A stretch of DNA of 35,477 bases, taken from assembly GCA_902618945.1 (NCBI GenBank), contig CACNCK010000016.1, positions 1 through 35,477 of the forward strand, in the 5' to 3' direction. This stretch comes from an uncultured SAR86 cluster bacterium. Its GTDB lineage: Bacteria; Pseudomonadota; Gammaproteobacteria; Magnimaribacterales; Magnimaribacteraceae. Positions 1-7,922 of the stretch are shown here, piece after piece (position 1 is the stretch's first letter; each line of letters starts with the position of its first letter). The notes beneath the pieces are model-generated. The model was given only the letters and a program-made list of their open reading frames with translations, had not been told where the DNA came from and did not search any database. A program made the position numbers and the translations under genes.

Positions 1-1
1 G

Positions 2-1912
2 AATGAAATAAATTACGATTGGGATGCTGATTGGAAATCAGGTATCTATGTAGACGAAGATTTTTGGTACGCAGAAATTTTTATACCTTGGACTATCGCT
101 CCTATGAAATCTTTAGTGGGCCCTAAAAGAGAAGTAAAACTCAATTTTTGGAGACTTCTAGCAGCTGAGTGGAAAGTTAATTCATCTATCAAAGGTAACG
201 CACGACAAGAGAAGTACATGTCTTTATTTCATGCGTATGAATTTAATAATTATAGTATTTCGAAAATCGATTTTTTTCCTTACTTGACTCTATCGGACGA
301 TAGAGTCCGAAATGAAAGTTCAGAGAAAGTTGGTGCAGAAATCTTTTGGAAAATTAATTCTGGTCAACAACTCAATGTTGCTATAAACCCAGATTTTGGA
401 CAAGTTGAGAGTGATGAGCTTGTAGTAAATTTCTCTTCATCTGAAACATTCTATTCAGATAAAAGGCCTTTCTTTTCTGAAAATCATTCCCTCTTTGATG
501 TAAAAGGGATGAGCTTTTTCTATATAGTTAATACAAGGCGGATAGGCGGAGCGCCGGACTATGATTGTTCAAACTACACTACTGTTATGGAAGAGCATTG
601 CAAAAAGTCTGAAGTTGGAATTAATGATATTGATTATGCGATAAGGTATACATTACAAAATGAAAGTTTTGATTTCGGATTTCTAGGGGCTTCAGAAGCT
701 GATGAGAACTTCAGTAAAGGTCGAGATTTTTATTCTTTTAGAGTAAGAAAAAACTTTAAAGATCTTACCCTTGGATACTTAGGAACTAAAACTGATAGAC
801 CAATTTTACTCAGAAAAGCAGATGTTCACTCATTCGATTTTACCTATCTTCCAAATGATAAAACACGAATAGATACAATTTATGCCTTTTCAGATGTATC
901 GCAGAATAATCTTTTGAACAAAAAGGGAGAAATTTTTAGATTCAAGTACGTTAATTCTCCATCTCAAAGAACATATTATGATGTTTTCATCAATTTCTTT
1001 GACGAAGCCTCAGATTTGAATGATATGGGTTATCAGAGAACAGATGATTATTTCTTTATGGGCGCAAAAAAAGGCCTAAAGACGAATCAATTCAATGATT
1101 CTTCAATTTTCCTATTCAATCAAATGGAATTCGGACTAGGTCGTGAAGCAAACGCTGACTTTAATAAAGCTAGTGATTTTCTCTACATTACCAATAAAGC
1201 CTCTTTCAAGAATTCTAGTTCATTAGAAAATATAGTTTTTTTTCGACAAGCCTCAAAGGATTACTGGATAACAAGAGGTAATCCCAAATATTGGTACGTT
1301 AAAAAACCTAAAAACTACGGTACGGAGATAAAATTCTCCGGACCTTCCGGTGATTTCTTCAATTATTATTTAGAATACAAAAGACAAAAAGGACAAAGAT
1401 TCAATGGCACAGCATTGGGTTTATCAGATGTATATACAGCTTGGCTAGACTTCGCACCGAGGGATAATTTAAATCTTAGTTTGATGTTTAACTTAGTGGA
1501 TGAAGATGACTGGTTGAATTGGCTGAATGATAATTTTTTTGGAATTTACAAGAAAAAGCAGAAAACCACAGTTGCCTCTATAAATTGGTTTGGAGGGGAT
1601 AAACATGAACTGCGATTGAAAGCACAGATGGTTGGATTCACTGCGAGAGATCCGCAATCATACCAGAGCGATTTTGATGGAAATCTAATCTCTACAGATT
1701 TATCACTCGATCCTTTCACATTAAGTGACTTGGCTTTTCAAGTAAGGTACCGTTATGAGATCCTGCCGCTTGCTTATCTGTACGTTGTATATTCTCGAGG
1801 AGGAAGGATCGTTGAATTTGATGAAGAAAATAATATTCAGGAGATTTATAAAAGACCTTGGAATCATCCTCAAGCAGATACTTTTACCGTAAAAGTTAGA
1901 TATAGATTTTAA
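2..1912 (+). CDS. CBM9-like/DUF5916 outer-membrane protein, 5' truncated by window edge
   Basis: The reading frame is open from base 2. Residues before the first Met codon (base 104) match the neighbouring paralogue (for example NYDWDADWKSG and FIPW), so the gene starts outside the window. The CBM9-like domain is largely missing. What remains is the DUF5916 barrel region: NPDFGQVESDELVVNFSSSE followed by a KRPFFSENHSLF block, which is diagnostic of the family, then many alternating-hydrophobicity strands. The protein ends in VKVRYRF; a terminal Phe after alternating residues is the usual signal for BAM-assembled barrels. The function of DUF5916 proteins is not established; CBM9-like domains suggest a link to glycan binding. 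The paralogue follows after 28 bp, so the two are probably co-transcribed. Family assignment is firm; substrate is unknown. Confidence 0.85.
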   Translation, partial: NEINYDWDADWKSGIYVDEDFWYAEIFIPWTIAPMKSLVGPKREVKLNFWRLLAAEWKVNSSIKGNARQEKYMSLFHAYEFNNYSISKIDFFPYLTLSDDRVRNESSEKVGAEIFWKINSGQQLNVAINPDFGQVESDELVVNFSSSETFYSDKRPFFSENHSLFDVKGMSFFYIVNTRRIGGAPDYDCSNYTTVMEEHCKKSEVGINDIDYAIRYTLQNESFDFGFLGASEADENFSKGRDFYSFRVRKNFKDLTLGYLGTKTDRPILLRKADVHSFDFTYLPNDKTRIDTIYAFSDVSQNNLLNKKGEIFRFKYVNSPSQRTYYDVFINFFDEASDLNDMGYQRTDDYFFMGAKKGLKTNQFNDSSIFLFNQMEFGLGREANADFNKASDFLYITNKASFKNSSSLENIVFFRQASKDYWITRGNPKYWYVKKPKNYGTEIKFSGPSGDFFNYYLEYKRQKGQRFNGTALGLSDVYTAWLDFAPRDNLNLSLMFNLVDEDDWLNWLNDNFFGIYKKKQKTTVASINWFGGDKHELRLKAQMVGFTARDPQSYQSDFDGNLISTDLSLDPFTLSDLAFQVRYRYEILPLAYLYVVYSRGGRIVEFDEENNIQEIYKRPWNHPQADTFTVKVRYRF

Positions 1913-1933
1913 ATTGCTCTGCAACTAGAATAC

Positions 1934-1951
1934 CCCCATCTTGAAATGGGG
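1934..1951 (+). promoter_or_regulatory. Small hairpin over the TTG start of the second DUF5916 gene
   Basis: CCCCAT (1934-1939) and ATGGGG (1946-1951) can pair perfectly around a 6-nt loop that contains the only plausible start codon, TTG at 1941. No Shine-Dalgarno precedes it. There is no U-run, so it does not look like an intrinsic terminator. A role in start-site control is inference. Confidence 0.35.
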
Positions 1952-4274
1952 AGAATCAGTTCATTGGAGGCTAAAAGCGTATTTAGCCTTTTTTTACATT
2001 TGTTTTTTTGCTTCACGAGTTTTATCTCATGAAATTAGTATTGACGGAAAGCTGGATGATCCCGCGTGGATAAGTGCAGATGAATACACAAAGTATTATG
2101 AGTCTCTGCCTTTCACATTAAATGAACCTAAAGATTTTCAAAAGGTTTTAATCCTCGAGGATGAAAAAGGTATTTATCTTGGTTTTATAAATAAACAAGA
2201 TAAAAAAACCATTCGAGCTAATAGACACGAAAGAGATGATGAGATGGCTAATGCAGATAAAGCTGGCCTCGCAATTGATTTTGATGGGGATGGATTGGCT
2301 GCATATGCCTTTACAGTATCGGCTGGTGGGTCTATAGCAGATGGAATCTACAGAAATGAAAATGAAGTTAATTATGATTGGGATGCGGACTGGAAGTCCG
2401 GAGTTTTTATAGATCAAGACTACTGGTATGCTGAAATGTTTATCCCTTGGTCTATTGCACCAATGAAAGCTGTAAATGGAGACTTTAGGGAGGTAAAACT
2501 TTCCTTCTGGAGGTTACTGGCAGCTGAATGGAGGGTGAATACAACCATCAAGGGTAATCCAAGGCAAGAAAAATTCATTTCTCTATTTCACCCTTACAAA
2601 TTTAAGAACTATAGCGTATCAAAAATTGATTTCTTTCCCTACTTCACCGCTCTGGATGATAGGGTTCTTAATGAAACAAACGAAAAGGTAGGAGCTGAAA
2701 TTTTTTGGAAGATAGACTCTGGCAAGCAATTGAACGTAGCAATTAATCCAGATTTTGGACAAGTTGAGAGTGATGAACTGGTTGTAAACTTTTCTTCTTC
2801 AGAAACTTTTTACTCTGACAAAAGGCCATTCTTTTCAGAAAATCACTCTCTTTTTGATGTTAAAGGATTTACCTATTTCTATTTAATCAATACTAGGAGA
2901 ATAGGAGCTGCTCCCGACTATAATTGTTCTCGTTTTGAAGATTCTTTAAAAGATTATTGTGAGTCAAGTCAGCTCGGTATTAATGATATTGACTATGCAA
3001 TTCGTTATACCCAACAAGGGGAGACTTTAGATTTTGGTTTTTTAGGCGCTTCTGAGGCAGATGAAACTTTCAGTGAGGGTAGAGACTTTTACTCTTTAAG
3101 AGCAAGAAAGAATTTTGAAGATTTTTCATTAGGATACTTAGGTACTCATACAGATCGGCCTGTATTAGATAGAACGGCTGAAGTTCATTCTATGGATTTA
3201 GTTTATCGCTACTCAGATAAGACGCGAATAGATGCAATTTACATTACTTCAGATACAGAACAAGGAATTGATAATTCTGAAAATTCAGGAGAGGCATTTC
3301 GGTTTAGGCTAACTTCTTCACCGAGCTCTCAACAATATACGGATGCCTTTTTATTCTTTTTTGATGAGGATACAGACATAAACGACATGGGCTATCAAAT
3401 TATCGATGATTATTTCTTTGGTGGTGTTCAAAATGGATATAAAAAGAATGATTTCAATGAGTCTTCTATCTTTCTTTCTAATACTTTTGAATTCGGAATA
3501 GGGCACGAAGCTAATGGGGATCTTATAAAATCAAATGATTTTTTATACCTTAATAATAAGACGACTTTTCGTGATACTTCATACCTGGAAAGCTCGATCT
3601 TCTATAGGTCAAAAACTAAAGACTTTTGGATAACCAGAGGAAATCCGACATATTGGTATGTTAATAAGCCTAAGAATTATGGCGGTGCACTTCAGTACAA
3701 GGGAGCCTCTCAAGATATCTTCAACTACTATATTGAATACAAACGCCAAATGGGCGAGCAATTTGGAGGATCCGCACTTGGATTTTCTAATATTTACACA
3801 GCCAAACTAGATTTTGCTCCTAGAGACAACTTAAATTTTTCTCTAATGTATAACTATGCTGAGGAGGATGACTGGCTGAATTGGATTCAGGACAATTTCT
3901 TCGGCATATACCAAAAGAAACAAAAGACTACTGTCGCTTCTATAAATTGGTTTGGGGGAGATAAGCATGAATTGAGACTCAAGGCACAAATGGTAGGTTT
4001 TACGGCTCGAGATCCAAAACCCTATCTAAGCGATACAGAAGGTAATCTGAATTCAATAGAGACACAGATAGACCCCTTTACTTTAAGTGATTTAGCATTT
4101 CAAATTAGATATCGATATGAAATATTACCGCTAGCTTATTTATATGTTGTCTATTCTCGAGGCGGAAGGATAGTTGAATTCGATGAAGAGGATAGTTTGA
4201 GTGAGATTTATAAAAGGCCTTGGAATGATCCTCAGGCAGATACCTTTACTGTGAAGGTGAGATATCGTTTTTAA
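1941..4274 (+). CDS. CBM9-like/DUF5916 outer-membrane protein (second tandem copy)
   Basis: 777 aa if started at the TTG at 1941. The first ATG in frame is far inside the CBM9-like domain, so a non-ATG start is required. Residues about 10-29 form a signal peptide (WRLK followed by a hydrophobic stretch, ending near VLSHE). The mature protein begins with the CBM9-like motif ISIDGKLDDPAW, typical of proteins with an N-terminal CBM9-like domain and a C-terminal DUF5916 barrel. The barrel carries NPDFGQVESDELVV and KRPFFSENHSLF and ends VKVRYRF, a beta-signal. It is highly similar along its length to the truncated gene upstream, strongest in the last 250 residues. Its 3' end overlaps the convergent zinc-ribbon gene by 29 bp. 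Exact start is uncertain; the role is probably surface glycan or polymer handling, by inference. Confidence 0.85.
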   Translation: MKWGESVHWRLKAYLAFFYICFFASRVLSHEISIDGKLDDPAWISADEYTKYYESLPFTLNEPKDFQKVLILEDEKGIYLGFINKQDKKTIRANRHERDDEMANADKAGLAIDFDGDGLAAYAFTVSAGGSIADGIYRNENEVNYDWDADWKSGVFIDQDYWYAEMFIPWSIAPMKAVNGDFREVKLSFWRLLAAEWRVNTTIKGNPRQEKFISLFHPYKFKNYSVSKIDFFPYFTALDDRVLNETNEKVGAEIFWKIDSGKQLNVAINPDFGQVESDELVVNFSSSETFYSDKRPFFSENHSLFDVKGFTYFYLINTRRIGAAPDYNCSRFEDSLKDYCESSQLGINDIDYAIRYTQQGETLDFGFLGASEADETFSEGRDFYSLRARKNFEDFSLGYLGTHTDRPVLDRTAEVHSMDLVYRYSDKTRIDAIYITSDTEQGIDNSENSGEAFRFRLTSSPSSQQYTDAFLFFFDEDTDINDMGYQIIDDYFFGGVQNGYKKNDFNESSIFLSNTFEFGIGHEANGDLIKSNDFLYLNNKTTFRDTSYLESSIFYRSKTKDFWITRGNPTYWYVNKPKNYGGALQYKGASQDIFNYYIEYKRQMGEQFGGSALGFSNIYTAKLDFAPRDNLNFSLMYNYAEEDDWLNWIQDNFFGIYQKKQKTTVASINWFGGDKHELRLKAQMVGFTARDPKPYLSDTEGNLNSIETQIDPFTLSDLAFQIRYRYEILPLAYLYVVYSRGGRIVEFDEEDSLSEIYKRPWNDPQADTFTVKVRYRF

Positions 4275-4467
4275 CGACACACTCCTCAGAACAAAACCAA
4301 TCTTTACCTTTCCTGATGGATTCTGAAGAGGGAGTATTTAAATCACATACGCAACACTTAACAATCTCCATTTTGTTTGGTTTTGATTCAATTTTTTTAT
4401 AACTTGTCAGTCTTGATGTTATGTAAACCAATAGGATTACCGCAATCAGGATAATCAATTGCCACAT
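4246..4467 (-). CDS. Small membrane-anchored zinc-ribbon protein (PP0621-like)
   Basis: 73 aa. One N-terminal transmembrane helix (WQLIILIAVILLVYI, residues 2-16) is followed by a basic linker and a compact four-cysteine motif: CCVC near residues 38-41 and CSEEC near 59-63, with the GKDWFCSEEC pattern. This layout matches the short PP0621-type proteins of gammaproteobacteria, which have a membrane anchor and a putative zinc-binding treble-clef-like end. The function is unknown. It lies 2 bp downstream of bamD on the same strand, so it is probably co-transcribed with it. Its 3' end overlaps the convergent DUF5916 gene by 29 bp. The ATG at 4467 is the only sensible start. The family call is from motif recall, so moderately sure. 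Confidence 0.7.
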   Translation of the reverse strand: MWQLIILIAVILLVYITSRLTSYKKIESKPNKMEIVKCCVCDLNTPSSESIRKGKDWFCSEECVVKNDISPSQ

Positions 4468-4469
4468 TT

Positions 4470-5345
4470 TTAGGGAGTCTCGGCAGTAGGTCTTTTTATA
4501 TCTTCTGTGCCTATTAGGCCTAAGGTAAGAATATTAGCCCATGACCTTTCTTTAACTGATTCATTTCCTTGAAAATCAAAGTTTGGATAATTAGCTTTAA
4601 GTACTTCTAAGCTTGTTTTTCTTAACTCTTCATACTCAAGTATTTCGTAAGCCTCAATCAGGATTGAGAGTGCAAAAGGAGTCTGAGGGGTGTTTGGTAA
4701 ATTTTCTATTACATATTTTGCTCTACCTATTGCAGCTAGATAGGCGCCTCTTTTCATATAAAAGTCAGCAACGTATATTTCGTGTTCAGCTAAAAGATTT
4801 CTTAAATAAATCATTCTTTGTTTTGCATGAGGAACATATTTACTCTCTGGATATCTGGAAATGAATTCTGAAAGTTCACCAAAGGAGGTTTGAGCCATCA
4901 CGACCTCTCTTTTTGCTAAGTCAGATTGAAAATATCTTGAGAATAAGCCTGAATCATCTGTGAAGGCTGCAAGGCCTTTCATATAAAAGGCATAACCAGT
5001 ATGAGAATGCCTTGGATGAAGATTTATAAATCTTTCAGCAGCTGATTGACTGGCTTCAAATTGAGAATTCATATAATAAGCGTAAATGAGTTCTGCTTGC
5101 GCTTGCTCTGCATATCTACCAAAAGGGAATCTCGATTCCAGGGCTTCTAAGCTCAAGATGGCAGTTGAAAAGCTTCCATTTTTTAATCGAGTTTGGGCTT
5201 GATCATAAAGTTCTTTTTCTACTAATCGCTCATCAGGCATTTCCTCATTTGATGAACAAGAAGAAACTATTAGCAAAAGCATAAAAATCCCTAATATACC
5301 GAGAATTCTCTTGCTAGAATTACTAAAATTGTGAAGCATTGTCAT
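4470..5345 (-). CDS. bamD: Outer-membrane assembly lipoprotein BamD (ComL/YfiO)
   Basis: BamD is the periplasmic TPR lipoprotein that works with BamA to fold beta-barrel proteins into the outer membrane. The 291-aa product has a basic N-terminus, a hydrophobic core and a lipobox VSSC with the lipidated Cys near residue 30. TPR-type helices follow from about residue 45, including the characteristic FPFGRYAEQAQAELIYAYY segment and HPRHSHTGYAFYMKGLA. It is longer than the E. coli protein (245 aa), mainly at the N-terminus and in the C-terminal tail after residue 255. The start is ATG 5345 or ATG 5339; neither has a clear ribosome site. It is divergent from rluD, the arrangement seen in E. coli, and its location next to two barrel genes fits its role. 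Confidence 0.93.
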   Translation of the reverse strand: MTMLHNFSNSSKRILGILGIFMLLLIVSSCSSNEEMPDERLVEKELYDQAQTRLKNGSFSTAILSLEALESRFPFGRYAEQAQAELIYAYYMNSQFEASQSAAERFINLHPRHSHTGYAFYMKGLAAFTDDSGLFSRYFQSDLAKREVVMAQTSFGELSEFISRYPESKYVPHAKQRMIYLRNLLAEHEIYVADFYMKRGAYLAAIGRAKYVIENLPNTPQTPFALSILIEAYEILEYEELRKTSLEVLKANYPNFDFQGNESVKERSWANILTLGLIGTEDIKRPTAETP

Positions 5346-5417
5346 ATTACTTGTGAATTCTACAGATCAGACTAGTTCTTGGACAGAAAAAGGTTTGATG
5401 GGTTCCAATCTGGTTTA

Positions 5418-6374
5418 ATGGAAAATAAAAAAAAGATATCACTGAATTACATCGCTCTTCCTGCCGACCAAGGACAAAGGGTTGACCAAATAACTGCAAA
5501 ACAATTCCCTAATTATTCAAGAGCACATATTCAGAGGTGGATCAAAGATGGTGACTTACTTGTTAATAGTAAGGAAGTTAAATCCAAATATATTATGCAA
5601 ACAGATGATGCTGTCTCAGTAAATTTATTGGAAGAATCTCAATTAATCGATCTTCCTGAAGATATTGCTCTTGATGTAATTTTTGAGGACAAAGAAATAC
5701 TTATAATTAATAAGCCTGCAGGCTTGGTTGTTCATCCGGGCTCAGGAAATAGAACGGGCACCTTGGTGAATGCTTTGTTAGCTCATGATGAGAATCTCAG
5801 CTTCCTGCCCCGAGCAGGAATAGTTCATAGACTGGATAAAGACACATCTGGTTTGATGGTTATATCTAAAACAGAAAGCTCTTATCTTAATTTAGTGGAG
5901 CAACTCAAGGAAAGATCAGTAACTAGAACATATTTGGCAATGGTCGTAGGAGTGCCGGTTATAAACAAAACAATAAATGAACCCATTGCAAGGCATCCAA
6001 AAATAAGGACAAAGCAAGCTGTTAATCAAAATGGAAAGGAAGCAATTACAAGGTTTAGCATTCTCGAAAACCTAGATGGGTATTCTTTATTAAAGGTAAA
6101 TCTGGAAACTGGACGTACTCATCAGATAAGAGTTCATTTATCTCATATAGGCTTCCCTATAATTGGTGACCCTCTTTATGGCAGTAGAAATAAATTTTCT
6201 CGAGGATCAAGTGAAGAGCAAAAAAAAATAATTTCTAACTTTAAAAGACAAGCCCTGCACGCAGAGGAACTTCAATTAAACCATCCCTCTAGTGGAGAGT
6301 TGTTATTATTTAAAGCTCCAATGCCCTCAGATATGCAAACTCTGCTAAACCAAATAAAAGTAAATGGGTCCTGA
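5418..6374 (+). CDS. rluD: 23S rRNA pseudouridine synthase RluD
   Basis: RluD makes pseudouridines 1911, 1915 and 1917 in helix 69 of 23S rRNA. The sequence shows an N-terminal S4 RNA-binding domain (GQRVDQITAKQFPNYSRAHI and WIKDGDLLVNSK) and the RluA-family catalytic block GIVHRLDKDTSGLMVISKT, where the Asp of RLD is the catalytic residue. Later motifs ETGRTHQIRVHLSHIGFPI and GDPLYG are also typical. I chose ATG 5418 (318 aa) over the TTG at 5379: it puts the S4 domain about 12 residues from the N-terminus, as in E. coli RluD, and the extra 13 residues look non-conserved. bamD is divergent, sharing a short promoter region (5346-5417). The 3' end overlaps pgeF by 11 bp. RluD rather than another RluA-family member is supported by gene order. 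Confidence 0.93.
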   Translation: MENKKKISLNYIALPADQGQRVDQITAKQFPNYSRAHIQRWIKDGDLLVNSKEVKSKYIMQTDDAVSVNLLEESQLIDLPEDIALDVIFEDKEILIINKPAGLVVHPGSGNRTGTLVNALLAHDENLSFLPRAGIVHRLDKDTSGLMVISKTESSYLNLVEQLKERSVTRTYLAMVVGVPVINKTINEPIARHPKIRTKQAVNQNGKEAITRFSILENLDGYSLLKVNLETGRTHQIRVHLSHIGFPIIGDPLYGSRNKFSRGSSEEQKKIISNFKRQALHAEELQLNHPSSGELLLFKAPMPSDMQTLLNQIKVNGS

Positions 6375-7056
6375 CTTTTTAAAACCAATAGCACCCCTTG
6401 GAGATAAGATTCAGTGCCTATCATTGACTAAAGATTATTTTTACAAAAATAATATAAGCCCAGAAAAATCTCAAATACTGAAAGTTTTTACTAAATTCGA
6501 GGATATCCCTATTCAATATATGGACCAGGTCCATGGAAATAAATTAGAAATAATATTGTCTCATTCATCATTACCTATCGATGAAACAGATTCTCTATTC
6601 TCTTCGACCAGCAATCTTGCCTTGGGAGTTTTGACTGCAGACTGTTTACCTATCGCTTTATCAAAAAAAGATGGTAGCGAGTTTGCTATGTTGCATGCAG
6701 GTTGGAAAGGTCTTTTATCAGGAGTAATTGAATCTACATTGTCCTCATTCACAAAAGGCTGTTCTGATGTATCTGCATGGATAGGGCCTTCAATATCCCA
6801 GAAAAACTATGAAGTTGGCAATGATCTATATGAATCTTTTGTAAATAAGGATGATGAATCAGAATCCAACTTTAAAGAGAAAGGTTATGACAAATGGCTA
6901 TTTAGCCTCCATGGAGAGGCAAAAAGAATTTTGGGAAAATATAATATTAATGTAGATCTCTCTTCGGTTTGCACATTCGAATCAGAATCATTATTTTCTT
7001 ATAGAAGAGATCATACTGAAAATAGAATACTTTCTATCATTTGGAGAAATGAATGA
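6364..7056 (+). CDS. pgeF: Peptidoglycan editing factor PgeF (YfiH/DUF152, multicopper-polyphenol-oxidase-type fold)
   Basis: 230 aa, close to the 243 aa of E. coli YfiH. The family's zinc-ligand motifs are present: QVHGNK (His), LTADCLPIAL (Cys) and AMLHAGWKGL (His), then IGPSISQKNYEVG and a C-terminal CTF...FSYRRD block. YfiH was once called a laccase; it is now tied to removal of wrongly incorporated L-Ser from muropeptides, and some family members cleave purine nucleosides. The start ATG lies inside the last codons of rluD (11-bp overlap), and the stop overlaps the next ATG as ATGA, so translation of rluD, pgeF and the dehydrogenase is probably coupled. Family is firm; in vivo substrate in this organism is inference. 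Confidence 0.9.
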   Translation: MGPDFLKPIAPLGDKIQCLSLTKDYFYKNNISPEKSQILKVFTKFEDIPIQYMDQVHGNKLEIILSHSSLPIDETDSLFSSTSNLALGVLTADCLPIALSKKDGSEFAMLHAGWKGLLSGVIESTLSSFTKGCSDVSAWIGPSISQKNYEVGNDLYESFVNKDDESESNFKEKGYDKWLFSLHGEAKRILGKYNINVDLSSVCTFESESLFSYRRDHTENRILSIIWRNE

Positions 7057-7922
7057 AAACTAGAGGATTTATTGGATTAGGAGTAATGGGATTTCCAATG
7101 GCTGGATACATATCAAAGCAATATCCAACTTTAGTCTTCAATCGCTCTGTTGCCAAGGCAGAAAATTGGGTTAAAGCATATCAAGGTGAGATTGGTAATA
7201 GCCCCGCAGAACTAGGTAATGTATGTGAGGAGATTTATATGTGTATCGGAAATGATGATGATGTTAGAGAAGTTATATCAGGAGAAAATGGTATTTTAAG
7301 TTCCATATCACCGGGAGGTATCATCGTTGATCACACCACAACATCTTCTATTCTTTCAAGTGAGATGAGCGAGATGTGCTTAAAAAAGGGAGTTCATTAC
7401 ATAGATGCTCCCGTTTCGGGTGGTCAAGCGGGTGCGGAGAATGGTTCCCTGACGATTATGGCAGGTGGCGATAAAGATGCATTCGAAAAGGTAAAAATCA
7501 CTATGAACTGTTATGCAAAATTTACAAAATTAATGGGGTCATCAGGAGCAGGTCAGCTTACCAAAATGGTGAATCAAATATGTATAGCTGGATTAGTTCA
7601 AGGACTTGCTGAAGGTATCTATTTTTCAGAAAAAGCTGGTTTAGTAACAGAAGAAGTAATAGAAGTTATATCAAAAGGAGCAGCACAATCATGGCAAATG
7701 GATAACCGCTGGGAATCTATGTCTCAAGATCATTACGATCACGGTTTCGCTGTTGACCACATGCGCAAAGATCTAAAAATTGCAATGCAAGAAGCAGAAA
7801 AACAAGGTGTTAGCCTTGAAATTACGAAACTTATAGATGGATTTTACGAAGACATCCAAAATATGGGTGGCAGCAGATGGGATACTTCCAGCTTATTGAA
7901 AAGATTACAAATTAATGACTAA
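7053..7922 (+). CDS. Beta-hydroxyacid dehydrogenase (tartronate semialdehyde reductase/3-hydroxyisobutyrate dehydrogenase family)
   Basis: 289 aa NAD(P)-dependent oxidoreductase. It has the N-terminal Rossmann motif GFIGLGVMGFPMA (residues 5-17), the substrate-binding signature DAPVSGGQAGAENGSL (about 118-133) and the catalytic Lys in GQLTKMVNQ (about 171). These are hallmarks of the GarR/MmsB/GlxR family. The start overlaps the pgeF stop (ATGA), with a GGAG seven bases upstream. The end overlaps the kinase gene by 8 bp. Because the next gene resembles glycerate kinase, a tartronate semialdehyde reductase role (forming D-glycerate) is the most attractive reading, but 3-hydroxyisobutyrate, succinate semialdehyde or other substrates cannot be excluded from sequence. 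Confidence 0.85.
   Translation: MKTRGFIGLGVMGFPMAGYISKQYPTLVFNRSVAKAENWVKAYQGEIGNSPAELGNVCEEIYMCIGNDDDVREVISGENGILSSISPGGIIVDHTTTSSILSSEMSEMCLKKGVHYIDAPVSGGQAGAENGSLTIMAGGDKDAFEKVKITMNCYAKFTKLMGSSGAGQLTKMVNQICIAGLVQGLAEGIYFSEKAGLVTEEVIEVISKGAAQSWQMDNRWESMSQDHYDHGFAVDHMRKDLKIAMQEAEKQGVSLEITKLIDGFYEDIQNMGGSRWDTSSLLKRLQIND

Noticed and set aside
104-106. ATG at 104 as the start of the first gene
   Set aside because: The frame is open to base 2 and the preceding residues match the paralogue, so this Met is internal.
1946-2032. Out-of-frame ORF (ATG 1946) with a hydrophobic, signal-like sequence ending in TGA before the CBM9 domain
   Set aside because: It would require a frameshift to join the protein. 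The TTG frame already encodes a good signal peptide continuous with the domain, so no frameshift is needed.
5379-5381. TTG start for rluD
   Set aside because: ATG 5418 gives the usual distance to the S4 domain and the extra residues are not RluD-like.
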